Shown in pieces: positions 45,958 through 52,913 of a DNA stretch of 54,553 nucleotides; positions within the stretch are counted from its first letter, which is position 1; each line of letters starts with the position of its first letter. The translations under genes were made by a program, and so were the position numbers. Below the pieces are notes generated by a model. It had not been told where the DNA came from. It searched no databases and saw only the letters and a program-made list of their open reading frames with translations. Origin of the DNA: DATATB01 sp036268995 (GTDB taxonomy: Bacteria > Planctomycetota > Planctomycetia > Pirellulales > PNKZ01); assembly GCA_036268995.1 (NCBI GenBank), contig DATATB010000183.1, positions 1 through 54,553 of the forward strand, written 5' to 3'.

Positions 45958-45973
45958 GGTAGCGGAAGTCGTG
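45958..45973. repeat. partial copy of the TAGCGGAA repeat
   Basis: GGTAGCGGAAGTCGTG matches the ends of the repeats at 26435 and 44699. Only one arm remains. Confidence 0.55.
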
Positions 45974-46078
45974 CGCCAAACTAGCCGGCACATTGATGTA
46001 CCGTAACGGCGCGAAAGAAGAACGCCGCTTTGCCATTCGTCGCTTTGCGAGCGACGGCTCACGAACGAGCGAACCCGC

Positions 46079-47572
46079 TCACTTCGCGGATCGATTGAAA
46101 TCCGCCGAATACTTCTCGGCCATGCGATTGCGGATCCGAATGGTCTCGTTCTCGAGGATCTGCCAGATCTGTTCGCGCTGCGAAGCTCCGCGGGCGGCGG
46201 CTTCGGCCTGCTGCGAACGGACCTCGGCCAAGTTCGTCGATACTTCCCACGGTGCGGGAACATAGCCGGCCGTACCCCGAAATGAGCCGGCCGGACCATA
46301 AAACGGCGAGACGTTCACCTGGTACTTGGCCTTGGTCTGAATCGTCTCGAGATCGATCGTCGTTCCGCGCAGCGAGGCCGCCAACAGCCGCAGCTTTTGG
46401 ACCACGTCGGCGCCGTAATCGAGCAGTTCGGGATCGACGCCCACGACCGGCAATTCCGCGATGCGCTTGGCATAATTGTCGTGCCACAGGGCCGTTTTCT
46501 GATACTCGCGCGCCGACCGGTTGAGGCGTTGCAAGTCGGTCAGCAACCGGCTGACCTGGCGATAGTAATTTCGCGAAGCGGTCACATCGGCCGCACCCTT
46601 TGCCCCAGGGCCCGCCGAAGCCGGCCGATTCACTAGCGGCATCGGCACCAGCGACATGATGCGCCGCAAACCCTGGTCGGTCAGCGAAAAGTCGAGCGCC
46701 ACCGATTTGCCTGACGACGTGACTTGCGCGTCGCGCAGTTCGTCAAGCACGGCGCCCATGTCCTCGAGCATCTCGATCACGACCGGCTTGAGGAACACGG
46801 CCTGCGGCACCACGTCATCGGCAAAATCGAAGGTGAGCGACGCCGTCGTGGCATCGGTCACGCGAATCGCCAGGCGGCAGCCCTGCACGCTCATAATCAG
46901 CTTCGATAGCGCCGCCTGATCGCTCGTGCGGCCTTTGAGCGCCGGATTGCTGGCCAGACGCTCGCGCAGCAGCAAGGGATTCGGCATGTCGCGGAGGTCG
47001 ATCGCCAGCAGTATCTGGGCCGAATTGTCAGCGGCAGCCGACAGCAGATACGTCGAAAGCCGCGACGGACCGCCGCTGGCGCTAGCACGCAGCCAACGGG
47101 CAAAATCCTGCCGCGGGGCGTCGGCGCTCATGACACCCAGCACGCCGGGCGTCAGTTCGGCAAAGTAGCCGCGCCGCGACAGCACGCAGGGCTTGCCGTC
47201 GATCGTCTCCTGCTGTCCTTGCTCGTGACGCGCGATCACGTCGATGTTCAGCTCCGGTGGCCGGGGGATCAGCCCCACGGACCAGGTTCCGGTCGGCTGA
47301 GCGGGCGTAATGTGCGCGCCGCGGACGATCACATCCACCGAAGGCGGCACGCCAATCGATCCGGCCAGGAAATCGGCCTCGCGCTTGGCACGCCAGTTTT
47401 CCTTTTGCCCGCGAGGGCTATCGAGCAACTGCCGCGCCCGGACGATCACCAGCGCATTGGCCGACCCCGGAATCAGTGGCAGGAGGTCGTCGATGCCGGC
47501 CTCGGCCGAGGCCCAATTTGCCGGCGCCAGGGCCAGCACGACAATGGCTGCGGTACGCGCGATTGGACGCAT
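46079..47572 (-). CDS. secreted protein of unknown function
   Basis: A 497-residue protein. The ATG at 47570-47572 gives a signal peptide (RPIARTAAIVVLALAPANWASA). The body has no domain I recognise; LLPLIPGSANALVIVRARQLLDSPRGQKENWRAKRE and VDVIVRGAHITPAQPTGTWSVGLI are its most regular N-terminal segments. The C-terminal third is helical and charged and looks coiled-coil-like (EVRSQQAEAAARGASQREQIWQ). Such 500-residue secreted proteins are frequent in planctomycetes. It is on the same strand as the BON gene but about 248 bp upstream. Confidence 0.7.
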   Translation of the reverse strand: MRPIARTAAIVVLALAPANWASAEAGIDDLLPLIPGSANALVIVRARQLLDSPRGQKENWRAKREADFLAGSIGVPPSVDVIVRGAHITPAQPTGTWSVGLIPRPPELNIDVIARHEQGQQETIDGKPCVLSRRGYFAELTPGVLGVMSADAPRQDFARWLRASASGGPSRLSTYLLSAAADNSAQILLAIDLRDMPNPLLLRERLASNPALKGRTSDQAALSKLIMSVQGCRLAIRVTDATTASLTFDFADDVVPQAVFLKPVVIEMLEDMGAVLDELRDAQVTSSGKSVALDFSLTDQGLRRIMSLVPMPLVNRPASAGPGAKGAADVTASRNYYRQVSRLLTDLQRLNRSAREYQKTALWHDNYAKRIAELPVVGVDPELLDYGADVVQKLRLLAASLRGTTIDLETIQTKAKYQVNVSPFYGPAGSFRGTAGYVPAPWEVSTNLAEVRSQQAEAAARGASQREQIWQILENETIRIRNRMAEKYSADFNRSAK

Positions 47573-47728
47573 GAATGGGACACCCGGAGACAGCAAGTGG
47601 TTTCGCTAGCCACTTTCATCTCGCAGGCGCCGAGGGTCAACCCTATTCTGCCGGTCTGCCAGCAGATTTTGGCAGCGGCAGCGCTTGGCGATTGAAACCG
47701 GTGGATCGGCCGGGCCGCGGATGGCCCG

Positions 47729-48004
47729 TTAGATCGCGGCGCGTTTGCCCGCCGAAAAGTCCCAAGTGACGACCAGCACCATGACCGACAGCGTGGCCCC
47801 GGTCACCACGCAGGCGGCGGGGCTCGATAAGAGCGCCGCGATGGTCGACAGGCCCAGCACCAGCAGGCACAGAAAAAACAGCCACTGATACCAGTGCTGG
47901 TTCTGCGATCCTTCGGTAAATCGCGCCAGCCAGGCGCTTAGCAAACCGACGGCTTGAATGGCGCCTAGAAACGCGTACGCCGTACTATGACCAAACTCGG
48001 GCAT
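47729..48004 (-). CDS. small three-helix membrane protein
   Basis: A 91-residue protein starting at ATG 48002-48004. It has about three hydrophobic stretches (TAYAFLGAIQAVGLLSAWLA, LFFLCLLVLGLSTIAALLS, VVTGATLSVMVLVV). No motif or family is recognised. It lies about 156 bp upstream of the 46079 gene on the same strand. Confidence 0.6.
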   Translation of the reverse strand: MPEFGHSTAYAFLGAIQAVGLLSAWLARFTEGSQNQHWYQWLFFLCLLVLGLSTIAALLSSPAACVVTGATLSVMVLVVTWDFSAGKRAAI

Positions 48005-48061
48005 GGGTCGCTCCGGTGGAATCCATTCGCGCGGGGGCGGGCGCTGGCAAGGCCGCTTTCA

Positions 48062-48160
48062 GGATCAACCGAAAAATAACTTCTCCGCCACCCCTCGCCC
48101 CTTGCGGGAGAAGGCAGGGTGAGGGGTCGGGAAAAACGAAAGTTATTTTTCGGTCGATCC
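48062..48160. mobile_element. MITE-like element, copy 2
   Basis: Terminal repeats GATCAACCGAAAAATAACTT and AAGTTATTTTTCGGTCGATC bracket about 99 bp. The interior has CCCTCGCCCC facing GGGTGAGGGG. It is shorter than the copy at 43820, mainly by loss of internal sequence. Confidence 0.65.
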
Positions 48161-48359
48161 TAGGGGTCGACATCCTATCGACCGTAAGCCTGGCTGCCTA
48201 TAGCGAGTCTCATGCCGAAGCGATGGTTTCCTCCGCGTGGAGCGATTAATCTCGACAATCAGCGTTCTGCCGGCTGATTGCCTCGTGTGCAAGCGTCCTC
48301 GCGCGACGCCGCCGTTTTGAATCAAAGTGAGGCGCAATTGTAAGCTCTACAAAAACCGC

Positions 48360-48386
48360 AAGCCCACGGACTGCGGTCCGGGGGCT
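48360..48386. repeat. dispersed palindrome, copy 3
   Basis: AAGCCCACGGACTGCGGTCC, then GGGGGCT. Same family as 5746-5767 and 20811-20834. Confidence 0.75.
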
Positions 48387-48422
48387 CGCTGGCGATTGCA
48401 TGGATTCTGCTTGCACGCGTTT

Positions 48423-50348
48423 TTATTTCAACAGCGCACCCACTTCGCGTTCCACTTCGCTGATATGGATGCTGCGATTGACCACCTTGCCCTGCTTGTC
48501 GATCAGCAGCATGGTGGGCAGCGTGAGGATACCCATCGAATTGGCCATGGGGCTGTCCAGGCCGCCTTCTTCGAAGATTTGCGGCCAGGGGTACTTGTGG
48601 GTCCGCAGGAAGGCGACCAGGTCGGCCTTGCGGCTGTCGAGGTTGACGCCCAGAACCTCAAAGCCATCGCGCTTGTACTTAGCCAGCACCTCGCGCAGTT
48701 GCACCATGTCGGCCTTGCACGGCTCGCAATTGGTCGACCAGTACTGCACCACCACGACACGGCCGCGATACTGCACCAGGTTCACGCTGCGGCCGTCGGC
48801 CGTCGAGCCGCTGAGCGGAATGGTTTTGCCGACACAGTTCAGCCGGTTGCGTGCGCCCTGGGCTTTGACCGCGGCCGCCGAACGCGGAAAGTCCTCGACG
48901 ATTTTTGAATACCAGCTTTTGGCCTCGTCCTCTTGTCCCGCAAATTCCTGGGCAATGCCCAGTTGCAGCAGGGCTTCGGACGTGTCCTGGCTCTTGGGAT
49001 GGTCCTTGACGAACTTCTCCAGGTTTTCGAGCCACTGCTTCTGGACCGTGGGGAAATCGGACTTGGCCGAACGCACGGCCGTGCCGTATTCGGTCATCAG
49101 CACGCGAAAATCAATGTACGCGGCCAGTTCCTCGCCCGCCGGATCCTTGGCCTGCTTGTCGCGCATCTGCTTGAGCCGCTCAAGGCCCTCGGGATAATCG
49201 CCCGACTGGGCGGCCGCGCTGATCGTGTCGGCGAGTTGCCGGATCCACAGGCCGCGGTCTTCGCCATTGCTGGCAGACGCAATCTGCTCGACCAGGTCGG
49301 CCCGCTTGTCTTGCAGCCGGGCAGTCTCCGATTGCGAGCTGCTGCGCTGCAACTGGCTGTCGAGTTTTTCCAGGTCGGCCATTAAGCCTTGCAGCTTGCT
49401 ATCGCCGCCAGCCTCGCCGGCAGTGCCGCCGTCGCCGTTTTTCGAAGCCACCGGCAGGAAAAACACGCCGGCCATTTCCTGGCCTTCTGCCGGTTGGACG
49501 GGCGCGTCGACCAGCCGCCACACGTCACCGACTTGAATCATCGTGCCCAGCGGAATCTGGCCGGGCTTGTCGCCCGTCTGGACCATGGCCATCACGTTCT
49601 CGTATACCGTGACGTCCTTGGACGAGCCGCCCGTGCCGGCCGGAATGATGCCCGGCATCGAGCCGCCGAAATGCACCCACTTCGGCCGGCTGTCGCTGGC
49701 GTTTTGCATGCCGCTGGCACTGCGTTGCTGGCTCATGAAGCTGGTGAAGTGCGAGGGCGCCTCGCGCAGCTTGCCCTCGATGGCCGAAATCTGGCTGGCC
49801 CCGAGGCCCAGCGAATTCAATTCGTCGTGTGAGATCAGCAAGCGCGAGAAGCGGTTCGAATCGCGCTCGGCGATGGCTTGCACCAACTCGACGCTGACTT
49901 CTTCGGCCGAGATGACTTTCCACTTGTCGATCCGGCCGTCTTCGTCGCTGTCCAGGGCCCAGCGCGTGCCGGCCGTGTTCAGCCATCGATACTGGTCGGC
50001 CTTGCCGTTGAAGTTTTGATCGATGTCGCGATAGACCTCGAAACCGCTGGAATAGTAGCACCACTGGTCGACGACGTTGTCGGCGTTGGTGTCGACGAAT
50101 TTGCGCAAGATCTGGCCGTTGCCGTTGCGCACGACCCAGCCGGTCTGGCCGTCGTGTTGTTCCGCTTTGATCGTGCAGGCGGCCGCCTCGCGCGCCGCAG
50201 GCTGATCGTATTCCACGTCACGCTGCACCGGCGTGAGTTGCAAAGCCTCTGCCGCGCTAGGATTGGCTGCCCACAGCGGGCTGGCCGAACCGGCAAGCAA
50301 CAGGCCCAAGGTCTGGCCAAACAATTGTCGACGTGGGGCAAACGCCAT
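48423..50348 (-). CDS. TlpA-like thioredoxin-fold protein with calcium-binding-like repeats
   Basis: A 641-residue protein. The ATG at 50346-50348 has AAAGGAG upstream and starts with a signal-type segment (RRQLFGQTLGLLLAGSASPL). About residues 80-150 hold three acidic loops (DTNADNVVDQW, DIDQNFNGKADQY, DSDEDGRIDKW), like EF-hand or type-3 repeats. A long helical region follows with a TPR-like part (residues about 420-480). The C-terminal thioredoxin fold has CEPC in VVVVQYWSTNCEPCKAD, then LGVNLDSRKADLVAFLRTHKYPWP and the cis-Pro LPTMLLID. It probably handles disulfides or thiol oxidation outside the cytoplasm, with calcium-dependent stability as a guess. Confidence 0.85.
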   Translation of the reverse strand: MAFAPRRQLFGQTLGLLLAGSASPLWAANPSAAEALQLTPVQRDVEYDQPAAREAAACTIKAEQHDGQTGWVVRNGNGQILRKFVDTNADNVVDQWCYYSSGFEVYRDIDQNFNGKADQYRWLNTAGTRWALDSDEDGRIDKWKVISAEEVSVELVQAIAERDSNRFSRLLISHDELNSLGLGASQISAIEGKLREAPSHFTSFMSQQRSASGMQNASDSRPKWVHFGGSMPGIIPAGTGGSSKDVTVYENVMAMVQTGDKPGQIPLGTMIQVGDVWRLVDAPVQPAEGQEMAGVFFLPVASKNGDGGTAGEAGGDSKLQGLMADLEKLDSQLQRSSSQSETARLQDKRADLVEQIASASNGEDRGLWIRQLADTISAAAQSGDYPEGLERLKQMRDKQAKDPAGEELAAYIDFRVLMTEYGTAVRSAKSDFPTVQKQWLENLEKFVKDHPKSQDTSEALLQLGIAQEFAGQEDEAKSWYSKIVEDFPRSAAAVKAQGARNRLNCVGKTIPLSGSTADGRSVNLVQYRGRVVVVQYWSTNCEPCKADMVQLREVLAKYKRDGFEVLGVNLDSRKADLVAFLRTHKYPWPQIFEEGGLDSPMANSMGILTLPTMLLIDKQGKVVNRSIHISEVEREVGALLK

Positions 50349-50503
50349 TCGCGTACTCCTTTTGGCTCGCGCGGGGCAATCCATGCATTCTCGGCTCTAT
50401 TATTTCGGTCGGTAAAGGGGGGCAACATCAGCCGACCGTACCGATTTTTCCGATTATGCCGCTATCGGCCTCCGGCGCCTGCACCGCTTTCAGCGCCGCC
50501 TGC

Positions 50504-50570
50504 AACTGACCTCGGACCACTGACCACGGACAACCCAGTGGCGAGCCCATGGCGTCGGCCTGGGGAGTCC
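50504..50570. repeat. heptanucleotide array followed by dispersed repeat
   Basis: 7-mers AACTGAC, CTCGGAC, CACTGAC, CACGGAC at 50504-50531. Then 50540-50570 holds GGCGAGCCCATGGCGTCGGC and CTGGGGAGTCC. A second copy of the latter is at 51760-51791. Confidence 0.75.
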
Positions 50571-50677
50571 CCCCGCGAACCCCCGCGGCTCCCCCCGGAG
50601 ATCCAGGCCATTTGACAGCCGCCCCGCGGCTTTTAAAATGGGCTGTTCTCGGTTCAAAAGCGTTTGGCCCGTGGGCC

Positions 50678-50706
50678 TTGAGAAACGTGCGAACCGGACC
50701 GATAGC
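50678..50706 (+). promoter_or_regulatory. candidate promoter of tRNA-Ile
   Basis: TTGAGA (50678-50683), 17 bp, GATAGC (50701-50706), 49 bp before the tRNA. The -10 match is partial. Confidence 0.4.
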
Positions 50707-50755
50707 AGCGTTTTGAATGATTTAGCCCCGGGCCTTGGTCCGGGGTTGCAGTTTC

Positions 50756-50829
50756 GGGCACATAGCTCAGTTGGTTAGAGCGCAGCCCTGATAAGGCTGA
50801 GGTCCCAAGTTCGAGTCTTGGTGTGCCCA
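50756..50829 (+). tRNA. tRNA-Ile (GAT)
   Basis: A complete cloverleaf of 74 nt. The acceptor arm GGGCACA (50756-50762) pairs with TGTGCCC (50822-50828); the anticodon loop CTGATAA holds GAT at 50790-50792 in a 5-bp stem; the T arm contains GTTCGAG. No CCA is encoded beyond the discriminator A. An intrinsic terminator follows. It is not linked to rRNA. Confidence 0.96.
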
Positions 50830-50832
50830 TTT

Positions 50833-50888
50833 GCCGGTTTTGCGTGGTTCCCTTAATGACAGGGGGACCCAGCAAAGCCGGTTTTTTT
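50833..50888 (+). terminator. intrinsic terminator after tRNA-Ile
   Basis: CCGGTTTTGC at 50834 pairs with GCAAAGCCGG (about 50872-50881) with one mismatch or G-U, with extra pairing inside (GGTTCCC / GGGGACC), followed by TTTTTTT. Confidence 0.8.
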
Positions 50889-50933
50889 GTTTACCGCCTG
50901 TTGCTGGCTCCCGGCTGTTTCTCCGCGTGTTGC

Positions 50934-51203
50934 TCACTTGCGTTTCCGGTAAATGTCCCTGCGGTGTCCGATGCGGATTACTAGCACGAGCAGGCGAGCA
51001 TCATGGATTTCGTACGAGATGCGGTAATCGCCGACTCGAATCCGCCAGGCATTGTCGTCCCCGACCAGCTTGACGACGCCGGCTGGCCGCGGATCGTCGG
51101 ACAGTGCTTCAACCGCGGTTACGATTCGCCGCTGCACAGCCAGCGGCAGCCGCTTCAGGGCTTTGTCGGCCGATGCGGAGAACTGCACCGCGTAGCGGGG
51201 CAT
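50934..51203 (-). CDS. RelE/ParE-family toxin
   Basis: An 89-residue protein starting at ATG 51201-51203. YAVQFSASADKALKRLPLAVQRRIVTAVEAL is the N-terminal helical pair, followed by LVGDDNAWRIRVGDYRISYEIHDARLLVLVIRIGHRRDIYRK, the beta-sheet with the RVGDYRI-Y-I pattern of RelE-type mRNA interferases. Basic Arg residues near the end are typical of the active site. Its antitoxin gene lies 3 bp upstream, and the pair sits between tRNA-Ile and tRNA-Ala. Confidence 0.93.
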   Translation of the reverse strand: MPRYAVQFSASADKALKRLPLAVQRRIVTAVEALSDDPRPAGVVKLVGDDNAWRIRVGDYRISYEIHDARLLVLVIRIGHRRDIYRKRK

Positions 51204-51206
51204 GCT

Positions 51207-51455
51207 CTACTTCATCCCCAGCCGGGCCTTGACCTTTTCCAGGGGAACCGGTTTCCCCTTCTCCCGGCGGGCCTTGCGAACCGCCTGCAAGTCGGCTTCG
51301 TTCTCCCACTGCTCTAGCAGTTCCAGGTCGTCCATCGAAACGATGGCAGCCACCGGCTTCCCACGCCGTTCCAGGATCACGCGTTCGCCAGCATAGGCCG
51401 CCCGATTCAGCGCGTCGGCCAGATTATTTCGCACGTGCGCAATGCTCACCTTCAT
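51207..51455 (-). CDS. Phd/YefM-type antitoxin of the RelE toxin
   Basis: An 82-residue protein starting at ATG 51453-51455. VSIAHVRNNLADALNRAAYAGERVILERRGKPVAAIVSMDDLELLE is the Phd/YefM DNA-binding half, with RRGKP as the hallmark. The tail (EADLQAVRKARREKGKP) would wrap the toxin. It is first in the operon. A 14-bp palindrome at 51497-51510, 41 bp upstream, is a candidate operator. Confidence 0.93.
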   Translation of the reverse strand: MKVSIAHVRNNLADALNRAAYAGERVILERRGKPVAAIVSMDDLELLEQWENEADLQAVRKARREKGKPVPLEKVKARLGMK

Positions 51456-51858
51456 CGGAAACGTCTCCGGTTGCTTGAGACCGCACTCATTTGTCCATTA
51501 TGTACATAATAGCGTTAAAGCCTACCAAGGTCCAGGAACCGCTGCGATGTTCCCGCGCCTCGATTACAGGTGATCTATCACCGGCAGTCCGGGCCGCAGT
51601 TGCCCGGCCGGCAAAACTCGTCGAAACCGCACCGGATTTTGCAGTGCCCCTTGCCCTTCGACCCGATTTCCCGGATGATTTCGAAGGCCGTCCGAGTCGT
51701 GGCACGCCCGTTTTGTGCCAAGTTTTCGGTTCGGCCAGCGGCACTCGTTCTGCGCGTAAGGCGAGCCCCATGGCGTCAGCCTGGGGAGTCCTAAAAATCG
51801 CCGGCGCAACGGCCCGCGCTGATAATGCCTTCATTATCAAACTCAGGCCGCGCCACTT
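51456..51858. other. 403-bp spacer between antitoxin and tRNA-Ala
   Basis: No gene is seen. It holds the palindrome 51497-51510 and a copy of the GGCGAGCCCCATGGCGTCAGC repeat at 51760-51791. A frame across tRNA-Ala on the minus strand is antisense to it and was rejected. Confidence 0.65.
51497..51510. promoter_or_regulatory. palindrome ATTATGTACATAAT, candidate toxin-antitoxin operator
   Basis: A perfect 14-bp AT-rich palindrome in a GC-rich spacer. It lies 41 bp upstream of the antitoxin gene. Toxin-antitoxin operons are usually repressed by the antitoxin at such sites, but the match is inferred from position and symmetry only. Confidence 0.5.
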
Positions 51859-51931
51859 GGGGACGTAGCTCAATTGGGAGAGCACTGCCTTTGCAAGGCA
51901 GGGGTTGAGGGTTCGATCCCCTTCGTCTCCA
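51859..51931 (+). tRNA. tRNA-Ala (TGC)
   Basis: A complete 73-nt cloverleaf. GGGGACG pairs with CGTCTCC in the acceptor arm; the anticodon loop TTTGCAA holds TGC at 51892-51894 inside stem CTGCC/GGCAG; the T arm has GTTCGAT. The discriminator is A, with no encoded CCA. Ile-GAT and Ala-TGC are the pair that usually sits in rRNA spacers, but no rRNA is here. Confidence 0.96.
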
Positions 51932-51982
51932 CTGAATTCAAGTCGTGGCATCGAGTGCCACGCCCCGGGGCCGGCCCGGCGG

Positions 51983-52231
51983 CTAGTGGCTGCACGAGTC
52001 GCAGCTGTGCCAAGTGTGTTGAGCCCGCAATTCTTCGTCGCGCCCGACTTGCTTGGCGCTGTATGGTGTTCCATCCGGCGAAAAGCAAGCCAGGTTCACG
52101 TGGTTGCCAGGACCTTGGCAGACCTTGGCTATCAGAGCGGCATGGCATTCGGTGCGGTCGGTCGGCTTGCCGTCCACGTATACGGGGCTGATGTAATGGA
52201 CCGCCAATGCGAGTCGGGGATCGATGTTCAC
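51983..52231 (-). CDS. small protein of unknown function
   Basis: An 82-residue protein. The GTG at 52229-52231 has AGGAGG 7 nt upstream, a strong site. NIDPRLALAVHYISPVYVDGKPTDRTECHAALIAKVCQG and VNLACFSPDGTPYSAKQVGRD look like a short conserved domain ending in a Cys/His-rich tail (HTWHSCDSCSH). I recall similar small proteins near phage or plasmid genes, but this is not firm. No function is known. Confidence 0.7.
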   Translation of the reverse strand: MNIDPRLALAVHYISPVYVDGKPTDRTECHAALIAKVCQGPGNHVNLACFSPDGTPYSAKQVGRDEELRAQHTWHSCDSCSH

Positions 52232-52418
52232 TTCAAACCTCCTGCGTCACTTGCTCGTGTCGAAACAGGTCGTCTTGGGTCGCCCCGCCGTCGGAAACGT
52301 CATGGCAGCAGTGGTTTGTCTGCATTCCACTTACTGGCCTTCACATTTTACTCTTGAAGCTCGGCCTGCCGCGAAGTAATTGGCCCGATTTTCTAAACGT
52401 TCAATCGCGCGGCTCACT

Positions 52419-52584
52419 TCATTCCAGCTCCGGCCAGGCGCCCGCTTCGCTTTGCGAGTGCAGGATGCGGCCGGTGCGGCGCTGGCGCACGTCGTCGAGG
52501 ATGCGCCGATCGACGGCGTCCGGCCGGTGCGAACAGCCGGCCTGCTTGAGCACTGCTTCGTAGGCTTCGCGCGCGGGCTGACGC
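52419..52584 (-). pseudogene. detached 3' end of a pectate-lyase-like gene
   Basis: This is a start-less fragment, in frame, encoding the last ~54 residues of a protein like the one at 52914-54185 and its own stop (52419-52421). 52426-52584 matches 52918-53076 at 151 of 159 positions with no gaps. Of the differences in the coding part, about half are synonymous and the rest conservative (Val/Ala, Gly/Ala, Ile/Leu). Upstream of the fragment the frame runs into stop codons, so it is not a live gene. Confidence 0.9.
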
Positions 52585-52607
52585 CCGGCTGAAGCCTACG
52601 TTTCTTC

Positions 52608-52835
52608 TCAAACTCCTTCCTGTTTTTCCATCACGACTGTCAGTTCGCAGGCATCACAGCGGAATGCTTGGACAAAGCAATTAGAGCCGACAATTTTGAC
52701 TTCGTTGGTCGGCTCCTGGTCCGATCGCCAAAAGCAATGCTGATAGGACCAGCCGTACCACAGAAACCCAAGCAAGGTTCCGTGCACTGTGACCAGCCCC
52801 GGGCACAGTTTCGCCGAGCACTTGGGGCAATTCAT
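52608..52835 (-). CDS. small zinc-ribbon protein (DUF6487-like)
   Basis: A 75-residue protein. The ATG at 52833-52835 begins MNCPKCSAKLCPGLV; the frame continues upstream to 52880 with no better start. Paired CPKC (N-terminal) and CDAC (in FRCDACELTVVM, C-terminal) motifs make a zinc ribbon split by about 48 residues, as in DUF6487-like proteins. It lies between two copies of the 3' end of the pectate-lyase-like gene. No function is known. Confidence 0.7.
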   Translation of the reverse strand: MNCPKCSAKLCPGLVTVHGTLLGFLWYGWSYQHCFWRSDQEPTNEVKIVGSNCFVQAFRCDACELTVVMEKQEGV

Positions 52836-52913
52836 ATCAATGAGCCTGATGCTTGCAAGAACCGAACCGCCGTTCCTCACCTTTTAATCAAACTACATTA
52901 AGCACCACTCTTA

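Larger units (their letters stand above)
48005..48422. other. 418-bp repeat-rich spacer
   Basis: No gene is seen. It holds a MITE-like element (48062-48160) and a palindrome copy (48360-48386). Confidence 0.7.
50349..50755. other. 407-bp spacer upstream of tRNA-Ile
   Basis: No gene is seen. It holds a heptanucleotide array (50504-50536), a copy of the ATGGCGTC-type repeat (50540-50570), and the candidate tRNA promoter (50678-50706). Confidence 0.7.

Noticed and set aside
50654..50875. minus-strand frame across tRNA-Ile
   Set aside because: Antisense to the tRNA; the LSY-type tails are a known artefact of tRNA translation.
51487..52074. minus-strand 195-codon frame across tRNA-Ala
   Set aside because: Antisense to the tRNA, and it has no family support.
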